NCBI RefSeq assembly: GCF_923081025.1
Contig: NZ_CAKLPZ010000006.1
Span: 1 to 64,000, forward strand
DNA from: Neolewinella maritima
GTDB taxonomy: Bacteria; Bacteroidota; Bacteroidia; Chitinophagales; Saprospiraceae
Direction of reading: 5' to 3'
Length of the DNA: 64,000 nucleotides
Shown here in pieces: positions 32,409 to 41,480 of this stretch; the first letter of the stretch is position 1; every line of letters begins with the position of its first letter. The notes beneath the pieces are model-generated. The model was given only the letters and a program-made list of their open reading frames with translations, had not been told where the DNA came from and did not search any database. The translations under genes and the position numbers were made by a program.

Positions 32409-33698
32409 TTAGTGGTTCCAGTAGTTCAGCTCGTTGAGGGTCTGTAGCCGCTGTACGGTCAGCTGGTTGCGCTGCTGCTGCAGATCGGCGTAGGAGCGGA
32501 TCACGTTGAGGTATTCGATCACTCCCAACTGACCCATGGCAAATTCCCTGCGGTAAGTCGCCAGTACGCGCTCGTAGTCGTCGAGTTGGCGATCGAGCAG
32601 GGCCAGGTTGTCGGCGTAGCGCGCCAGTAAGCGTACCCCGGTATCGCGGTAGTTGAGCTGCTGCTGCTGCGTGAAGTCCGCGTAGCGGGCGGCGGTCTGT
32701 CGCCGGATCTCGTTTTCCTGGCGGTTGATGCCCCGCTGTCCCCCGTCCAGTAACAGCCACGAAAGGCGCAGGCCGGCACTCACGCCCACCTTCCGCTGAA
32801 TGTTGTTCAGCGAGACGGCATTGACCCCCCCGTTCGCGAAGGTCGATACCTGCGGCAGGTAGCGGGTGGCGAACAGCGCCTGGTCGTTGGCGGCCCGCAG
32901 GCTATCCAGCCGGTAGGCTTCGGTGAAGGCGGAGCTATTCGGTACCGTCACCGTATCCAAGCGCGGGAGCAGCAGGCTGACCGCTCCGGTATCGCTGCTG
33001 CCTACGGTGGCGTTCAGCGTCTGTAGGGCTTGCCGGTACTGAAGCTCCAAGTCGGCGATGAGGTAGCGCTGCCGGCCGACTTCGAGGTTGAGCAGCTCCA
33101 AGTCCGTAACCCGCATCACCCCGCGGTCGGCCAGTTTCCTGACTAACTCCCGCTGATCGGCGAGCCGGTCCAACAGTTCGCGCTGGTAGCGCAGCTGTTC
33201 CTGCACCAGCAGGGCACTGAGGTAGTTGGCGGTCACCTGCCGTTCCAGGTCCAAGCCGCTCAGCCGGACCTGGTTATCGGCCATACTTCTGGCGAGCAGT
33301 TGCTGATCGATCTCCGGCGCGCTGAGTCGTTCGGTAAATAGCCGGTAATCCGCCCCGATCAGCGCGGCATACAGCCCGCCGTTGGTGACCCCCGCGTCGT
33401 AGCCGATGGCCGAGGCCGTGGGGGCATTGGAGACCGAGAAGACCCTACGATTATTAAACAGGTAAGGAGCAAAGAGCACGTCACCGGTGAGCGAAATTTT
33501 AGGCTTCCGGTAGTCGACCCCGATCCGCTCGATTTCCAGCTCCGCGATGCGCTGCTGGTTGCGGTAGTCGGTCAGTTGGGGGCTGTTGAGTCGGGCTTGG
33601 TCGAGGTAGTCCGTCAGGGTGGCTTGTGCACTCACCCTCCCCGTGTGTATTGCTACAAGGGTTGCCGCTATTCCAATCCAATTAGTTGGTACATACAT
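32409..33698 (-). CDS. TolC-family outer membrane efflux protein
   Basis: A 429-aa protein from the ATG at 33698, which starts a signal peptide (...HTGRVSAQ). It has two repeated long-helix units typical of TolC/OEP proteins (ATLTDYLDQARLNSPQLTDYRNQQR; second half INRQENEIRRQTAARYADFTQQQQLNYRD). It ends FAMGQLGVIEYLNVIRSYADLQQQRNQL, the classic C-terminal OEP segment. It forms the outer-membrane channel of the RND system. Confidence 0.92.
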   Translation of the reverse strand: MYVPTNWIGIAATLVAIHTGRVSAQATLTDYLDQARLNSPQLTDYRNQQRIAELEIERIGVDYRKPKISLTGDVLFAPYLFNNRRVFSVSNAPTASAIGYDAGVTNGGLYAALIGADYRLFTERLSAPEIDQQLLARSMADNQVRLSGLDLERQVTANYLSALLVQEQLRYQRELLDRLADQRELVRKLADRGVMRVTDLELLNLEVGRQRYLIADLELQYRQALQTLNATVGSSDTGAVSLLLPRLDTVTVPNSSAFTEAYRLDSLRAANDQALFATRYLPQVSTFANGGVNAVSLNNIQRKVGVSAGLRLSWLLLDGGQRGINRQENEIRRQTAARYADFTQQQQLNYRDTGVRLLARYADNLALLDRQLDDYERVLATYRREFAMGQLGVIEYLNVIRSYADLQQQRNQLTVQRLQTLNELNYWNH

Positions 33699-33787
33699 GA
33701 TGTCGAGTGTAGGCAGATTGGGCGGGGACGCAGGTGCAAGCTGCCACAAAGGGAGCGATAGATATTGGAGACAATTTGGAGCTACAC

Positions 33788-36193
33788 CTACCACTTGTAG
33801 GTAAACCCCAGCCGCACCGCCTGACTCTCGTAGTAGTTGCGGTACTCGGCCGTGAAGCCCTCCCCGTCGATCTCCTGCCGCAGCCCGAAGCCGTTGAAGA
33901 TATCGGTGGCCGCCAGTACGACTTCCCCCTTACCGAGTAGCACCGGGCGACTCACGGCGAAGTCCACCGACGAGCGCGCCAGCTCCCGCCCCTGCGGGAT
34001 GTTGCGGGCCGCTAGGTAGATCGCCGTCAACTGCCCCTTCCAGCCGTTGGGGAAGGTGAACTGGTTGTTGAACTTCACATCCCAACTATTATCGTCGCTG
34101 GCCGCGAGGGTGAACGGACGCGCGGTCGGAAAGAGCAGGGTGCCGGTGTATTCCTGAATACCGATACGGTAGAAATTGGCCCCCAGGCTGTACTTCCACC
34201 AGTTCTTCACCTCCTGGCTGTAGAGCAATTCCACCCCGCGGTTGGTGGCCCGCCCGGTGTTCTGGTAAATACGGTTGATGATGTCGTAGTCGGGGTTGCT
34301 GTTGTCGATGCTAAAGATGCGCTGAAAGGCGTCGTCGCTGCGGCGGGTGTAGACGGCGGCGTACAGCGAACCCTGGTCCCACAGGCGGCGGTAAGCCAGC
34401 TCAATGGTCTGCGAAAACTGCGGGCGTAGGTAAGGGTTACCGACCTTGAGCAACTCCGGGTCGTCGTATTTGGCAAAGGCGCGCAGTTCCTGCTCCCCGG
34501 GCCGGTCGACGCGGCGGTTGAAGAAGAGGGAAAGCTTATTGGCCTCGTCGAGCTTGTAGGTCAGCCGTACGTTAGGGTAGACGCGGAAGTAGTCGTAAGC
34601 GTCATTGTCCTCGTAGTAGATATTCTCGGGACTGAGCGAGTAGGTCACCGCCGTCTGCTCGGCCCGCAGCCCAGCCTCGGCCTCGAAGCGGGCGCTTTCG
34701 TAGACGTAGTTGAGGTAGCCGGCGTAGAGGTCCTCCGTCCAGCGGGAGGCGTCGCCCAGGCCGGGATAGATGATGCTCTGCTCGCCCTGACCGATGGTAT
34801 AACTGACGGGCAGGCGGCGAAAACGAAGTTGGCCGCCCGCCTCGATCCGTCCGGCGGCCAGGGGACGCACGTAGTCGGCGTTGATTGCCGTGATGTTCTC
34901 GATGGCGATCAGGTGACTGGTGTCCCGGGCCCGCCGGATGCTGCTGCTGTCGTTCAGGAAGTACTGCTCGTCTTCCTTCCCCCGGCTAAATTGGGTGGCC
35001 AGAGTCAGCCGGTGCCCCGGTTGGTCGAAGGCGTGCTGAAAATCCACCCGCCCGTTGATCAGGCTGGTCGACTCGTCCTCCTTCCAGTGCCAGTAGCGGT
35101 AGCGCCGGCCGGTATCGAGGTCGATGTAGGGAATCTGGGCCGTATCGACGTGGTGCTCGTAGTCGTACACGCCAGACAAGCTCAGGGTATTCTGCTCGTC
35201 GATCAGGTAATCCACGCCACCGCGGGCCACGTAGTGAATCTGTCGGCGGTTCTCCGGCACTTGACTGATGGTACGCCGCCCGTCGTCGTAATTACGCAGC
35301 GTGAACTCGTTATTGGGCAGCTTCCGCTGGGCCAGTACCGAGCCCTGCACCCACGACCTGATCTTACCGCTACGATAGTTGAGGGCCAGGTTGGGTTGCA
35401 GGTGGGAGTTGAGGCGGTAGCGCCCCAGCTCGGTGGGCAGGTCGGCACGCCGGGTCGTGAGTTCGCCCAGGGCGTAGCTTAGGCCGACCTCCCCGTTGAA
35501 GCCGGTGGTCTTTTCCTCCTTGTAGATAATGTTGATGATGCCGGCCATCCCCGCTGCGTCGTACTTCGCCGAGGGGTTGTTGATGATCTCGATACGCTCG
35601 ATGTTGGCCGCCGGGATGCTGCCCAGCCCCCGCTGGTTGCCGTAGCCGGTCATGGCCGACTGCTTGCCGTCTACCAGCACGGCTACCCGATCGCTACCCC
35701 GCAGCTGCACGTTGCCGTCCTGGGTGAGGGTGACGCCGGGCAGGGCCTTCATGGCATCGAACACCGAGCCACCGCCCTGTGCCTGACGCTCGCCGAGGTC
35801 GAAGGTCTTCTTGTCGAGCGCACCGCTCAGGGTAGTCCGCTCGCCGGTGACGGTGACCGACTCCAGCGTTTGCGCATCGGGGGTCAAAACCAATTTCCCA
35901 CTATCGTAAACATCATTTCTCTCTCCAATAAAGAGATCCTTACTCACGGATCGATACCCGAGGTAGGAAACCGTAACGGTCACCGCGCCCCGCCGAGCGG
36001 TGCTCAGACTAAACCGCCCCTCGTCGTCGGTGAGCATCCCGGTGAGCAGACTGCTGTCAGGAGCCAGCAAACTAACCGTAGCGTAGGGTACGGGGCGCTC
36101 ATCCCCGCCATCGAGTACCTGTCCGGCAATCGTTATCTGGGCGGTTAGATACCCGGTTACGGCAAGCAGCAAGGACAGCAGTAAGTACCGCAT
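33788..36193 (-). CDS. TonB-dependent outer membrane receptor
   Basis: An 801-aa receptor from the ATG at 36193 with a signal peptide (...VTGYLTAQ). It has a CarboxypepD-regulatory-like domain (~20-105), a plug domain (ALPGVTLTQDGNVQLRGSDRVAVLVDGKQ) and an outer-membrane beta-barrel of the CirA/FecA-like type common in Bacteroidetes, ending AVRLGFTYKW with the terminal aromatic. There is no SusD partner. It is 89 bases upstream of the TolC gene, so it may share transcription with the efflux genes. The ligand is unknown; siderophores or peptides are usual for this class. Confidence 0.92.
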   Translation of the reverse strand: MRYLLLSLLLAVTGYLTAQITIAGQVLDGGDERPVPYATVSLLAPDSSLLTGMLTDDEGRFSLSTARRGAVTVTVSYLGYRSVSKDLFIGERNDVYDSGKLVLTPDAQTLESVTVTGERTTLSGALDKKTFDLGERQAQGGGSVFDAMKALPGVTLTQDGNVQLRGSDRVAVLVDGKQSAMTGYGNQRGLGSIPAANIERIEIINNPSAKYDAAGMAGIINIIYKEEKTTGFNGEVGLSYALGELTTRRADLPTELGRYRLNSHLQPNLALNYRSGKIRSWVQGSVLAQRKLPNNEFTLRNYDDGRRTISQVPENRRQIHYVARGGVDYLIDEQNTLSLSGVYDYEHHVDTAQIPYIDLDTGRRYRYWHWKEDESTSLINGRVDFQHAFDQPGHRLTLATQFSRGKEDEQYFLNDSSSIRRARDTSHLIAIENITAINADYVRPLAAGRIEAGGQLRFRRLPVSYTIGQGEQSIIYPGLGDASRWTEDLYAGYLNYVYESARFEAEAGLRAEQTAVTYSLSPENIYYEDNDAYDYFRVYPNVRLTYKLDEANKLSLFFNRRVDRPGEQELRAFAKYDDPELLKVGNPYLRPQFSQTIELAYRRLWDQGSLYAAVYTRRSDDAFQRIFSIDNSNPDYDIINRIYQNTGRATNRGVELLYSQEVKNWWKYSLGANFYRIGIQEYTGTLLFPTARPFTLAASDDNSWDVKFNNQFTFPNGWKGQLTAIYLAARNIPQGRELARSSVDFAVSRPVLLGKGEVVLAATDIFNGFGLRQEIDGEGFTAEYRNYYESQAVRLGFTYKW

Positions 36194-36379
36194 GTGAATG
36201 ATTTGGGGCAAAATTGCGAAGTAATACTGTAGGGTTTTTGGATTTACTGTTTGCCGCTCCACCCGTTGGTCTGCACCAGCGGCCCCGCCCACTGCTGTAA
36301 AGGTTGGGGGTGCCGTTTTTCTCCCAAAAGTCTCTAAAGTCATCGGTGACATTTGGCGTGAACCGCTGAATTATACCAC
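36194..36379. promoter_or_regulatory. Divergent promoter region
   Basis: This 186-base interval separates the divergent TonB-receptor and glycosyltransferase genes and must hold both promoters. No firm promoter box is called. Confidence 0.4.
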
Positions 36380-37999
36380 TTGTCCATTATTACCGAACGC
36401 CGTTTTTTCTACGCGGTCGTCGCCCTCTTTGCCCTCCTGCTTTTCTACCGACTCGGCTCCTGGGGTGTACTGGAAACGAGCGAGGCCCGCTACGCCGAGA
36501 TGAGCTGGGAGATGTACCGCTCGGGCGATTTGATCCACCCCAGTTTTATGGAACTACGGCACTATCACAAGCCGCCGCTCACCTACGTCATCACCGCTGG
36601 AGCGTATTGGCTGTTCGGCCCCAGCCCCTTCGCCGCGCGTTTTTTTCTCCAGATCGCCTTGCTGTTACAGATTGCGCTCATCTACGGTATCGGTCAGCTG
36701 ATCTTTGATGATCGGCAACGGGCGCGGCTGGCCACCATGACCTACCTGTCATTTCCGATCTTGCTGATCGCCTCGCGTACGCTGACGACCGATCTGTACC
36801 TGACTACATTCCTCCTATTAGGCGTTTGGTGCTGGCTGCGCGGTGAAGTGCGCGGTAATTCCCTGGTCTGGACGCTCGCCGCTTACTTTGCCTGGGGCCT
36901 GGCCTGCCTCACGAAGGGAGCCGGGGTAGTGATCCTGCCGGCCGTTCTGCTGCCCACCTACTATCTCCTTTTCCGACCGCGGAGCTGGATAAAGTTAATC
37001 GGGCGTCACTTCCTGGGCGCGCTGGTATTTGCCGCGGTGGGGCTGAGTTGGTACATCGAACTGATCCGTGAAGACCCGGACTTCCTACACTACTTCTTAG
37101 TCGAGCAAACCATTAACCGCTATGCCAGCGATCAGTGGCAACGCGCGCAGCCGTGGGGCTTCTACTTACTCACAGTATCGGCTACCGCGCTGCCGTGGTT
37201 CTGGTTACTGATTGCGCGAGTGAGAAAATTACCGTGGTGGAGGTGGCACGTCTTTTTGGCGGTCTGGATAGTAGCTCCCTTACTGTTTTACTCCTTTGCC
37301 CAGTCCAAGCTGATCCTTTATGTGCTTCCTATTTACTCAGGCTTGGCTCTCTTATCGGTGCCGGTTCTGGAGGGGCTTTCCGAGCGTATCGGCCGTCGAC
37401 TGGGGCTCACACTATCGATTTTCTTTGGCGCATTACTGCTGCCCTTACTTGTTGTCACAATGGGGCCAGTTGGACCCGTACACCTTCTATGGAGCGCAAT
37501 TGCCTGCGCGGTGATGGTGGGGTCGGTACTCTGGTCCAATAGAGCAACCGCGCTGTCCGTAGAGTACCGGGTATTGCTGCCGGTGCTCGTATTTAACTTA
37601 GCGATGCTTCCCGTTTCTGCGGAGTTCTTGCGCGACAACGAACTGCTCGTCAACAGTACCGCACCCGTTACCGACTTCATCAAGTCCGGTAAACTAGCCG
37701 GCCGGCCGGTGTATTTGCTCAACCGTCGCTTGCCAAGTGTTGCGTTTAACCTTCATCAGCCCGTGACCTACTTGTATTACGGAGAAACCGGCCGTGATAC
37801 CACTCGACAGGGGGACGGGAACTGGCGGGAATATTACCAGGATATATTATTATATGACACTCGCGAGAAACTGCGTAATTATTGGTCTACAAAACCTTCC
37901 TTAGTCGTAGGTTATCAATCGCCGGACTCCCTTTCTCTTGACCTGCTACGGTCATTCTCCCATCGGGAAAAGATAGGTCGTTATACGGTCTATTATTAG
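36380..37999 (+). CDS. GT39/ArnT-like membrane glycosyltransferase
   Basis: A 539-aa integral membrane protein with about eleven helices. The first periplasmic loop LETSEARYAEMSWEMYRSGD carries the acidic residues expected for the catalytic site of GT-C enzymes, and HYHKPPLTY follows, as in ArnT/PMT family members. Such enzymes transfer sugars from polyprenyl-phosphate donors to lipid A or proteins. The start is a TTG, since no ATG precedes the first helix. The last ~100 residues form a soluble periplasmic domain. Confidence 0.88.
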   Translation: MSIITERRFFYAVVALFALLLFYRLGSWGVLETSEARYAEMSWEMYRSGDLIHPSFMELRHYHKPPLTYVITAGAYWLFGPSPFAARFFLQIALLLQIALIYGIGQLIFDDRQRARLATMTYLSFPILLIASRTLTTDLYLTTFLLLGVWCWLRGEVRGNSLVWTLAAYFAWGLACLTKGAGVVILPAVLLPTYYLLFRPRSWIKLIGRHFLGALVFAAVGLSWYIELIREDPDFLHYFLVEQTINRYASDQWQRAQPWGFYLLTVSATALPWFWLLIARVRKLPWWRWHVFLAVWIVAPLLFYSFAQSKLILYVLPIYSGLALLSVPVLEGLSERIGRRLGLTLSIFFGALLLPLLVVTMGPVGPVHLLWSAIACAVMVGSVLWSNRATALSVEYRVLLPVLVFNLAMLPVSAEFLRDNELLVNSTAPVTDFIKSGKLAGRPVYLLNRRLPSVAFNLHQPVTYLYYGETGRDTTRQGDGNWREYYQDILLYDTREKLRNYWSTKPSLVVGYQSPDSLSLDLLRSFSHREKIGRYTVYY

Positions 38000-38154
38000 C
38001 GTCAGGTATTAGGGAAATAGGCCACCTGGGGGCAAGTAAATGGTAGACGTAGGATAATTTGCCGTAGTAGCTTTCCGCCGTCTGAAGGGTTTCGATTATT
38101 GTAGACATCGCTAGTAGGTTTGAAAGCAATAGGCTTCGTGACACTTGCCTTGCA

Positions 38155-38775
38155 TTACTTAACTCTCGCTTTTCGGAATGCTTCGTAACACTCCTTTAGG
38201 GCGTAGGGGACGATGAGCAGGGCCGCAACGGGATCGGCCCACCACAGGTCGAGAAAGCGTACCGCAAGTAGACCTCCCAGGACGGCGACCGTCTGGTAAA
38301 GACAGATGAAAGTATCTTTTGAGTCGGCAATCAATTCTTCACTATTCAGCTTCTTACCGTACTTCCGCTTGTAATGAATGAGGATGGGGTTGACCACCAG
38401 TGATACGCACAGGATAATGATACCTAGTGTGCTCCAGTTCGCCGTTTCCTGGTTGATGAGCTTGTTTACAGAATCGTAGGTGATAAAGCAACTGACGATT
38501 AGAAAGGAAGCGGCGATGACGTACAACGTAATCTTCTCCCGCTGGTGCACCTTCTCATCGGGAATATCTTTAATCTCCCCGTGCAGCCGCCACCAGAGCG
38601 TACTGGCTGAAATCACTTCGATGGTGCTGTCGAGTCCCCAGCCGATCAGGGCCGCGCTGCCAGAAGTGAAGCCGGCGGTCAGGGAAACCCCCACCTCAAC
38701 TGCGTCATAGAGTGCGTTGTATTTCTGTAGTCGCTCCGCCTTTTGGAGGGTCTGCGTTCGTTGCTTGTCTGGCAT
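38155..38775 (-). CDS. Cation diffusion facilitator-like transporter
   Basis: A 206-aa protein with about five or six membrane helices. Two CDF-like metal-site segments, GWGLDSTIEVISAS (Asp in helix 2) and SKDTFICLYQ...WWADPVAALLI (Asp residues in helices 5-6), match the paired HxxxD/DxxxD pattern in part. It lacks the usual C-terminal cytoplasmic domain of CDF proteins. It is the last gene of the metal operon, 15 bases after the P1B-4 ATPase stop, so it probably exports Zn, Co or Cd. Confidence 0.8.
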   Translation of the reverse strand: MPDKQRTQTLQKAERLQKYNALYDAVEVGVSLTAGFTSGSAALIGWGLDSTIEVISASTLWWRLHGEIKDIPDEKVHQREKITLYVIAASFLIVSCFITYDSVNKLINQETANWSTLGIIILCVSLVVNPILIHYKRKYGKKLNSEELIADSKDTFICLYQTVAVLGGLLAVRFLDLWWADPVAALLIVPYALKECYEAFRKARVK

Positions 38776-38790
38776 ACTTAATTGTTATAG

Positions 38791-41259
38791 CTATTTCTTA
38801 GTGTTTCCGTAGGCCAGTAAGCGGAGTGCGTTACCCACAACCACCAGCGTGGAGCCTTCGTGGGCAATAACCGCTGGGCCGATATCGGCAATCCCCAGTA
38901 GCGTGAGGGGGATGAGAATGACGACCATCCCCAGGCTAAGGACGAGGTTCTGCCGGATGATGGACTTCGCCTTGCGACTTAGCCCGATGGCGAAGGGCAG
39001 GTTATCCAGCCGGTCGGCCATCAGGGCGATATCGGCCGTCTCCAGGGCTACGTCGGAACCCGCCGCACCCATGGCAATACCTACCGTGGACTTGGCCATG
39101 GCGGGGGCATCGTTCACCCCATCGCCAATCATGGCCACCATACCCTCTTCGGCGCGCAGGCGCTCGATGGCGGTGACCTTGTCCTCGGGCAGGAGGCTTC
39201 CCAGCGGATCGGTGATACCGATGTCGGCGGCCACGGCATCGGCCACCTTCTGGTGATCGCCGGTGAGCATGACCATTTTTTTGATCCCGACCTCCTTCAG
39301 GGCGGCCAGGGTAGCCTTCGCCTCGGGGCGGGCTACGTCCATGACGGCGATCACGCCGAGGTACTTCCCGTCGCGGTGTACGATCATGGCGGTATTACCC
39401 TTCGTTTCGAGTTCGGCCATCTGCCGGTCAATCTTCTGCGGTACTTCGGCACCCGTCAATTCGCGGAACAGGCGGCGGTTACCGATGTGAACTTGCTGCC
39501 CCTCCACGGTCGCTTTGATGCCGCGGGCGGTGAGGGCTTCGAGGTTTTCGGCCTTCGGTAACGTGGTCGTTTGGAGCTTCTCCTTGCCCCCCTCTACGAT
39601 GGCGGCGGCCAGGGGGTGATCGCTGAGTTCCTCGACGGCAACGGCGGTGCTAAGTAAGTCTTCTTCCCGTACGCCAGTGGCGGGGATCACCTGCGTAAGC
39701 CGGGGCTTACCTTCGGTAAGTGTTCCGGTCTTGTCGAAGGCAAGCGCCGTAATACCGCCCAAATCCTCCAGCGGCCGGCCACCCTTGATGAGCACGCCCT
39801 GTCGGGCCGCGCGGGCCACGCCGGCCAGGACGGCGGAAGGGGTCGAGATCGCTAAGGCACAGGGGCTGGCAGCGACCAGTACGGCCATGGCCCGGTAGAA
39901 GCTGGCCGAAAACGGCTCGTCGATCACCAGGAAGGCGAAGAGTAACAGGACCACCAGTCCGATCACCGCCGGTACGAAGTAGCGCTCGAACTTATCGGTC
40001 AACTGCTGAGTGGGTGATTGCTGGGTTTCGGCCTCCTTGACCAGGGTAACCAGGCGGGAGAGCGTACTATCGCCCGCCAGCTTCATTACGCGGATTTCCA
40101 GGGGCGAGCTGCCGTTAATAGTACCGGCAAAGGCGCGGTGCTCGGCGGCTAGGGTATTTAGGTCGTAATCTTTACCAATGTCGTCCACGGGCCGCTTATC
40201 GACCGGCACGCTCTCCCCGGTAATGGGGGCCTGGTCTACGGCGGAGGTACCGCTTACGATCACCCCGTCGGCGGCAATCTTGGAGTTGGGGCGTACGACG
40301 ATGGTATCGCCGACTTGCAATTCGCCCACCCCTACCTCGACGGTATCGCCGCCACGCTTCACCAGGGCGGTCGGTGGGGCCAGGTCGGATAGGGCGGCAA
40401 TCGACTTACGGGCCTTGCCCATCGCGTAGTTCTCCAGCGCATGACCGATACTGAACAAAAACAGCAGCAGGGCCGCCTCCTGAAAGGCTCCCAGGGCACA
40501 GGCACCCGCAGCGGCGACCAACATCAGAAAGTCGATCTCAAACTTACCCTGCCGGATCGTCTGTACCGCCTCGATGAGGATGAAGTAGCCCCCGAGCAGA
40601 ATAGCGATGACGTAAAGTACCGTTGGCACGATCTCCGCCACGCCGCCTAGGAAACTGAGCAGAAGTCCGGCCAACCAGAACACCCCGCTGAGGATGGCGA
40701 AATAGAGTTCGGTATTCTCCCCGAAGACGCCGCCATGGTCGTGGTTGTGACCGTCGCCCGCCGCGTGTGTCTCCCTTCCGTGCTGTCCCGGTGGGTGGTC
40801 GTGGCCGGCGTGCTCATCGACCACGTCCTTAATTGTCAAGTCGGTAGCTTCGACGGCGGCGCGGACGCTATCCTCATCGATCACTTCGCTATCGTACTCG
40901 ATACGCACCACGCCCGCCCCCGACACGACCGCCTCCATAATTCCATCTGCTTTCGCGATGCGTTCACCGGTCTGACGCGCGTGTCGTTGGTGGCGGATAC
41001 CCGTCACGTCGAGCAGCACGTGCCGGTAGCGTTCGGTGATTTCGGCTCCGGCCCGGCGGGCGATCGCCTTTACCCGCTCCAGGGCCACTTGGTCGCGATC
41101 GTAGTGTATGCAGACTTGCGGCGGTGCACCCTCCTTCAGGTGCGCTTGATCGATACCACTCTCCACCTGAAGCGCAGTGAGCAGGCGGTCGACACAGCGG
41201 TCGCGCTCGTCGGGAATTTCGGGAAGGAGAATGGGAAGGTCTAGTGTTACTTTACTCAT
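38791..41259 (-). CDS. P1B-4-type heavy-metal ATPase (Co/Zn/Cd export)
   Basis: An 822-aa P-type ATPase with the SPC membrane motif (ASPCALAIS, ~460), the phosphorylation site DKTGTLTEG (~508) and GDGVND. The final membrane motif HEGSTLVVVGNALRLL (~797) is diagnostic of the P1B-4 subgroup together with SPC. The N terminus has two HMA-like folds (~1-75 and 75-150) that lack the usual CxxC pair, followed by a His-rich stretch (HAGHDHPPGQHGRETHAAGDGHNHDH). Metal choice may thus rest on the His-rich linker. It is part of the czc-type operon. Confidence 0.92.
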   Translation of the reverse strand: MSKVTLDLPILLPEIPDERDRCVDRLLTALQVESGIDQAHLKEGAPPQVCIHYDRDQVALERVKAIARRAGAEITERYRHVLLDVTGIRHQRHARQTGERIAKADGIMEAVVSGAGVVRIEYDSEVIDEDSVRAAVEATDLTIKDVVDEHAGHDHPPGQHGRETHAAGDGHNHDHGGVFGENTELYFAILSGVFWLAGLLLSFLGGVAEIVPTVLYVIAILLGGYFILIEAVQTIRQGKFEIDFLMLVAAAGACALGAFQEAALLLFLFSIGHALENYAMGKARKSIAALSDLAPPTALVKRGGDTVEVGVGELQVGDTIVVRPNSKIAADGVIVSGTSAVDQAPITGESVPVDKRPVDDIGKDYDLNTLAAEHRAFAGTINGSSPLEIRVMKLAGDSTLSRLVTLVKEAETQQSPTQQLTDKFERYFVPAVIGLVVLLLFAFLVIDEPFSASFYRAMAVLVAASPCALAISTPSAVLAGVARAARQGVLIKGGRPLEDLGGITALAFDKTGTLTEGKPRLTQVIPATGVREEDLLSTAVAVEELSDHPLAAAIVEGGKEKLQTTTLPKAENLEALTARGIKATVEGQQVHIGNRRLFRELTGAEVPQKIDRQMAELETKGNTAMIVHRDGKYLGVIAVMDVARPEAKATLAALKEVGIKKMVMLTGDHQKVADAVAADIGITDPLGSLLPEDKVTAIERLRAEEGMVAMIGDGVNDAPAMAKSTVGIAMGAAGSDVALETADIALMADRLDNLPFAIGLSRKAKSIIRQNLVLSLGMVVILIPLTLLGIADIGPAVIAHEGSTLVVVGNALRLLAYGNTKK

Positions 41260-41283
41260 AGCTCATACTTAGTTATTAGTTAA

Positions 41284-41469
41284 TCAGCCCGCGCGGTCGA
41301 TGTACCACTGTTCGGCACGGGGGATTGCCGTTTGGATAGCCCGTGACGGACTAAGGGATGCATCCTCGTTTAGCAACTCGCTAGCAATTTCAACGGCCTT
41401 TTGCTTTACCTCCGGGCTTAGATCGTCGAGTTGCTCGGAGAAATCGTCAATTATTAATTTCCTCTTCAT
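41284..41469 (-). CDS. Small conserved-looking protein in the metal operon (61 aa)
   Basis: A 61-aa soluble helical protein (MKRKLIIDDFSEQLDDLSPEVKQKAVEIASELL...AIPRAEQWYIDRAG). It lies 11 bases after the czcB-like gene and 24 before the ATPase. The C-terminal half resembles the AVEIANxLLxEG...AIxxAIxxAExW pattern seen in small DUF2188/YdaT-related proteins. No Cys or His clusters suggest metal binding. The function is unknown. Confidence 0.7.
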   Translation of the reverse strand: MKRKLIIDDFSEQLDDLSPEVKQKAVEIASELLNEDASLSPSRAIQTAIPRAEQWYIDRAG

Positions 41470-41480
41470 AGCATAGCAGA

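Noticed and set aside
37887-38144. 85-aa minus-strand frame overlapping the end of the glycosyltransferase gene
   Set aside because: It overlaps a supported gene by over 100 bases and has no domain.
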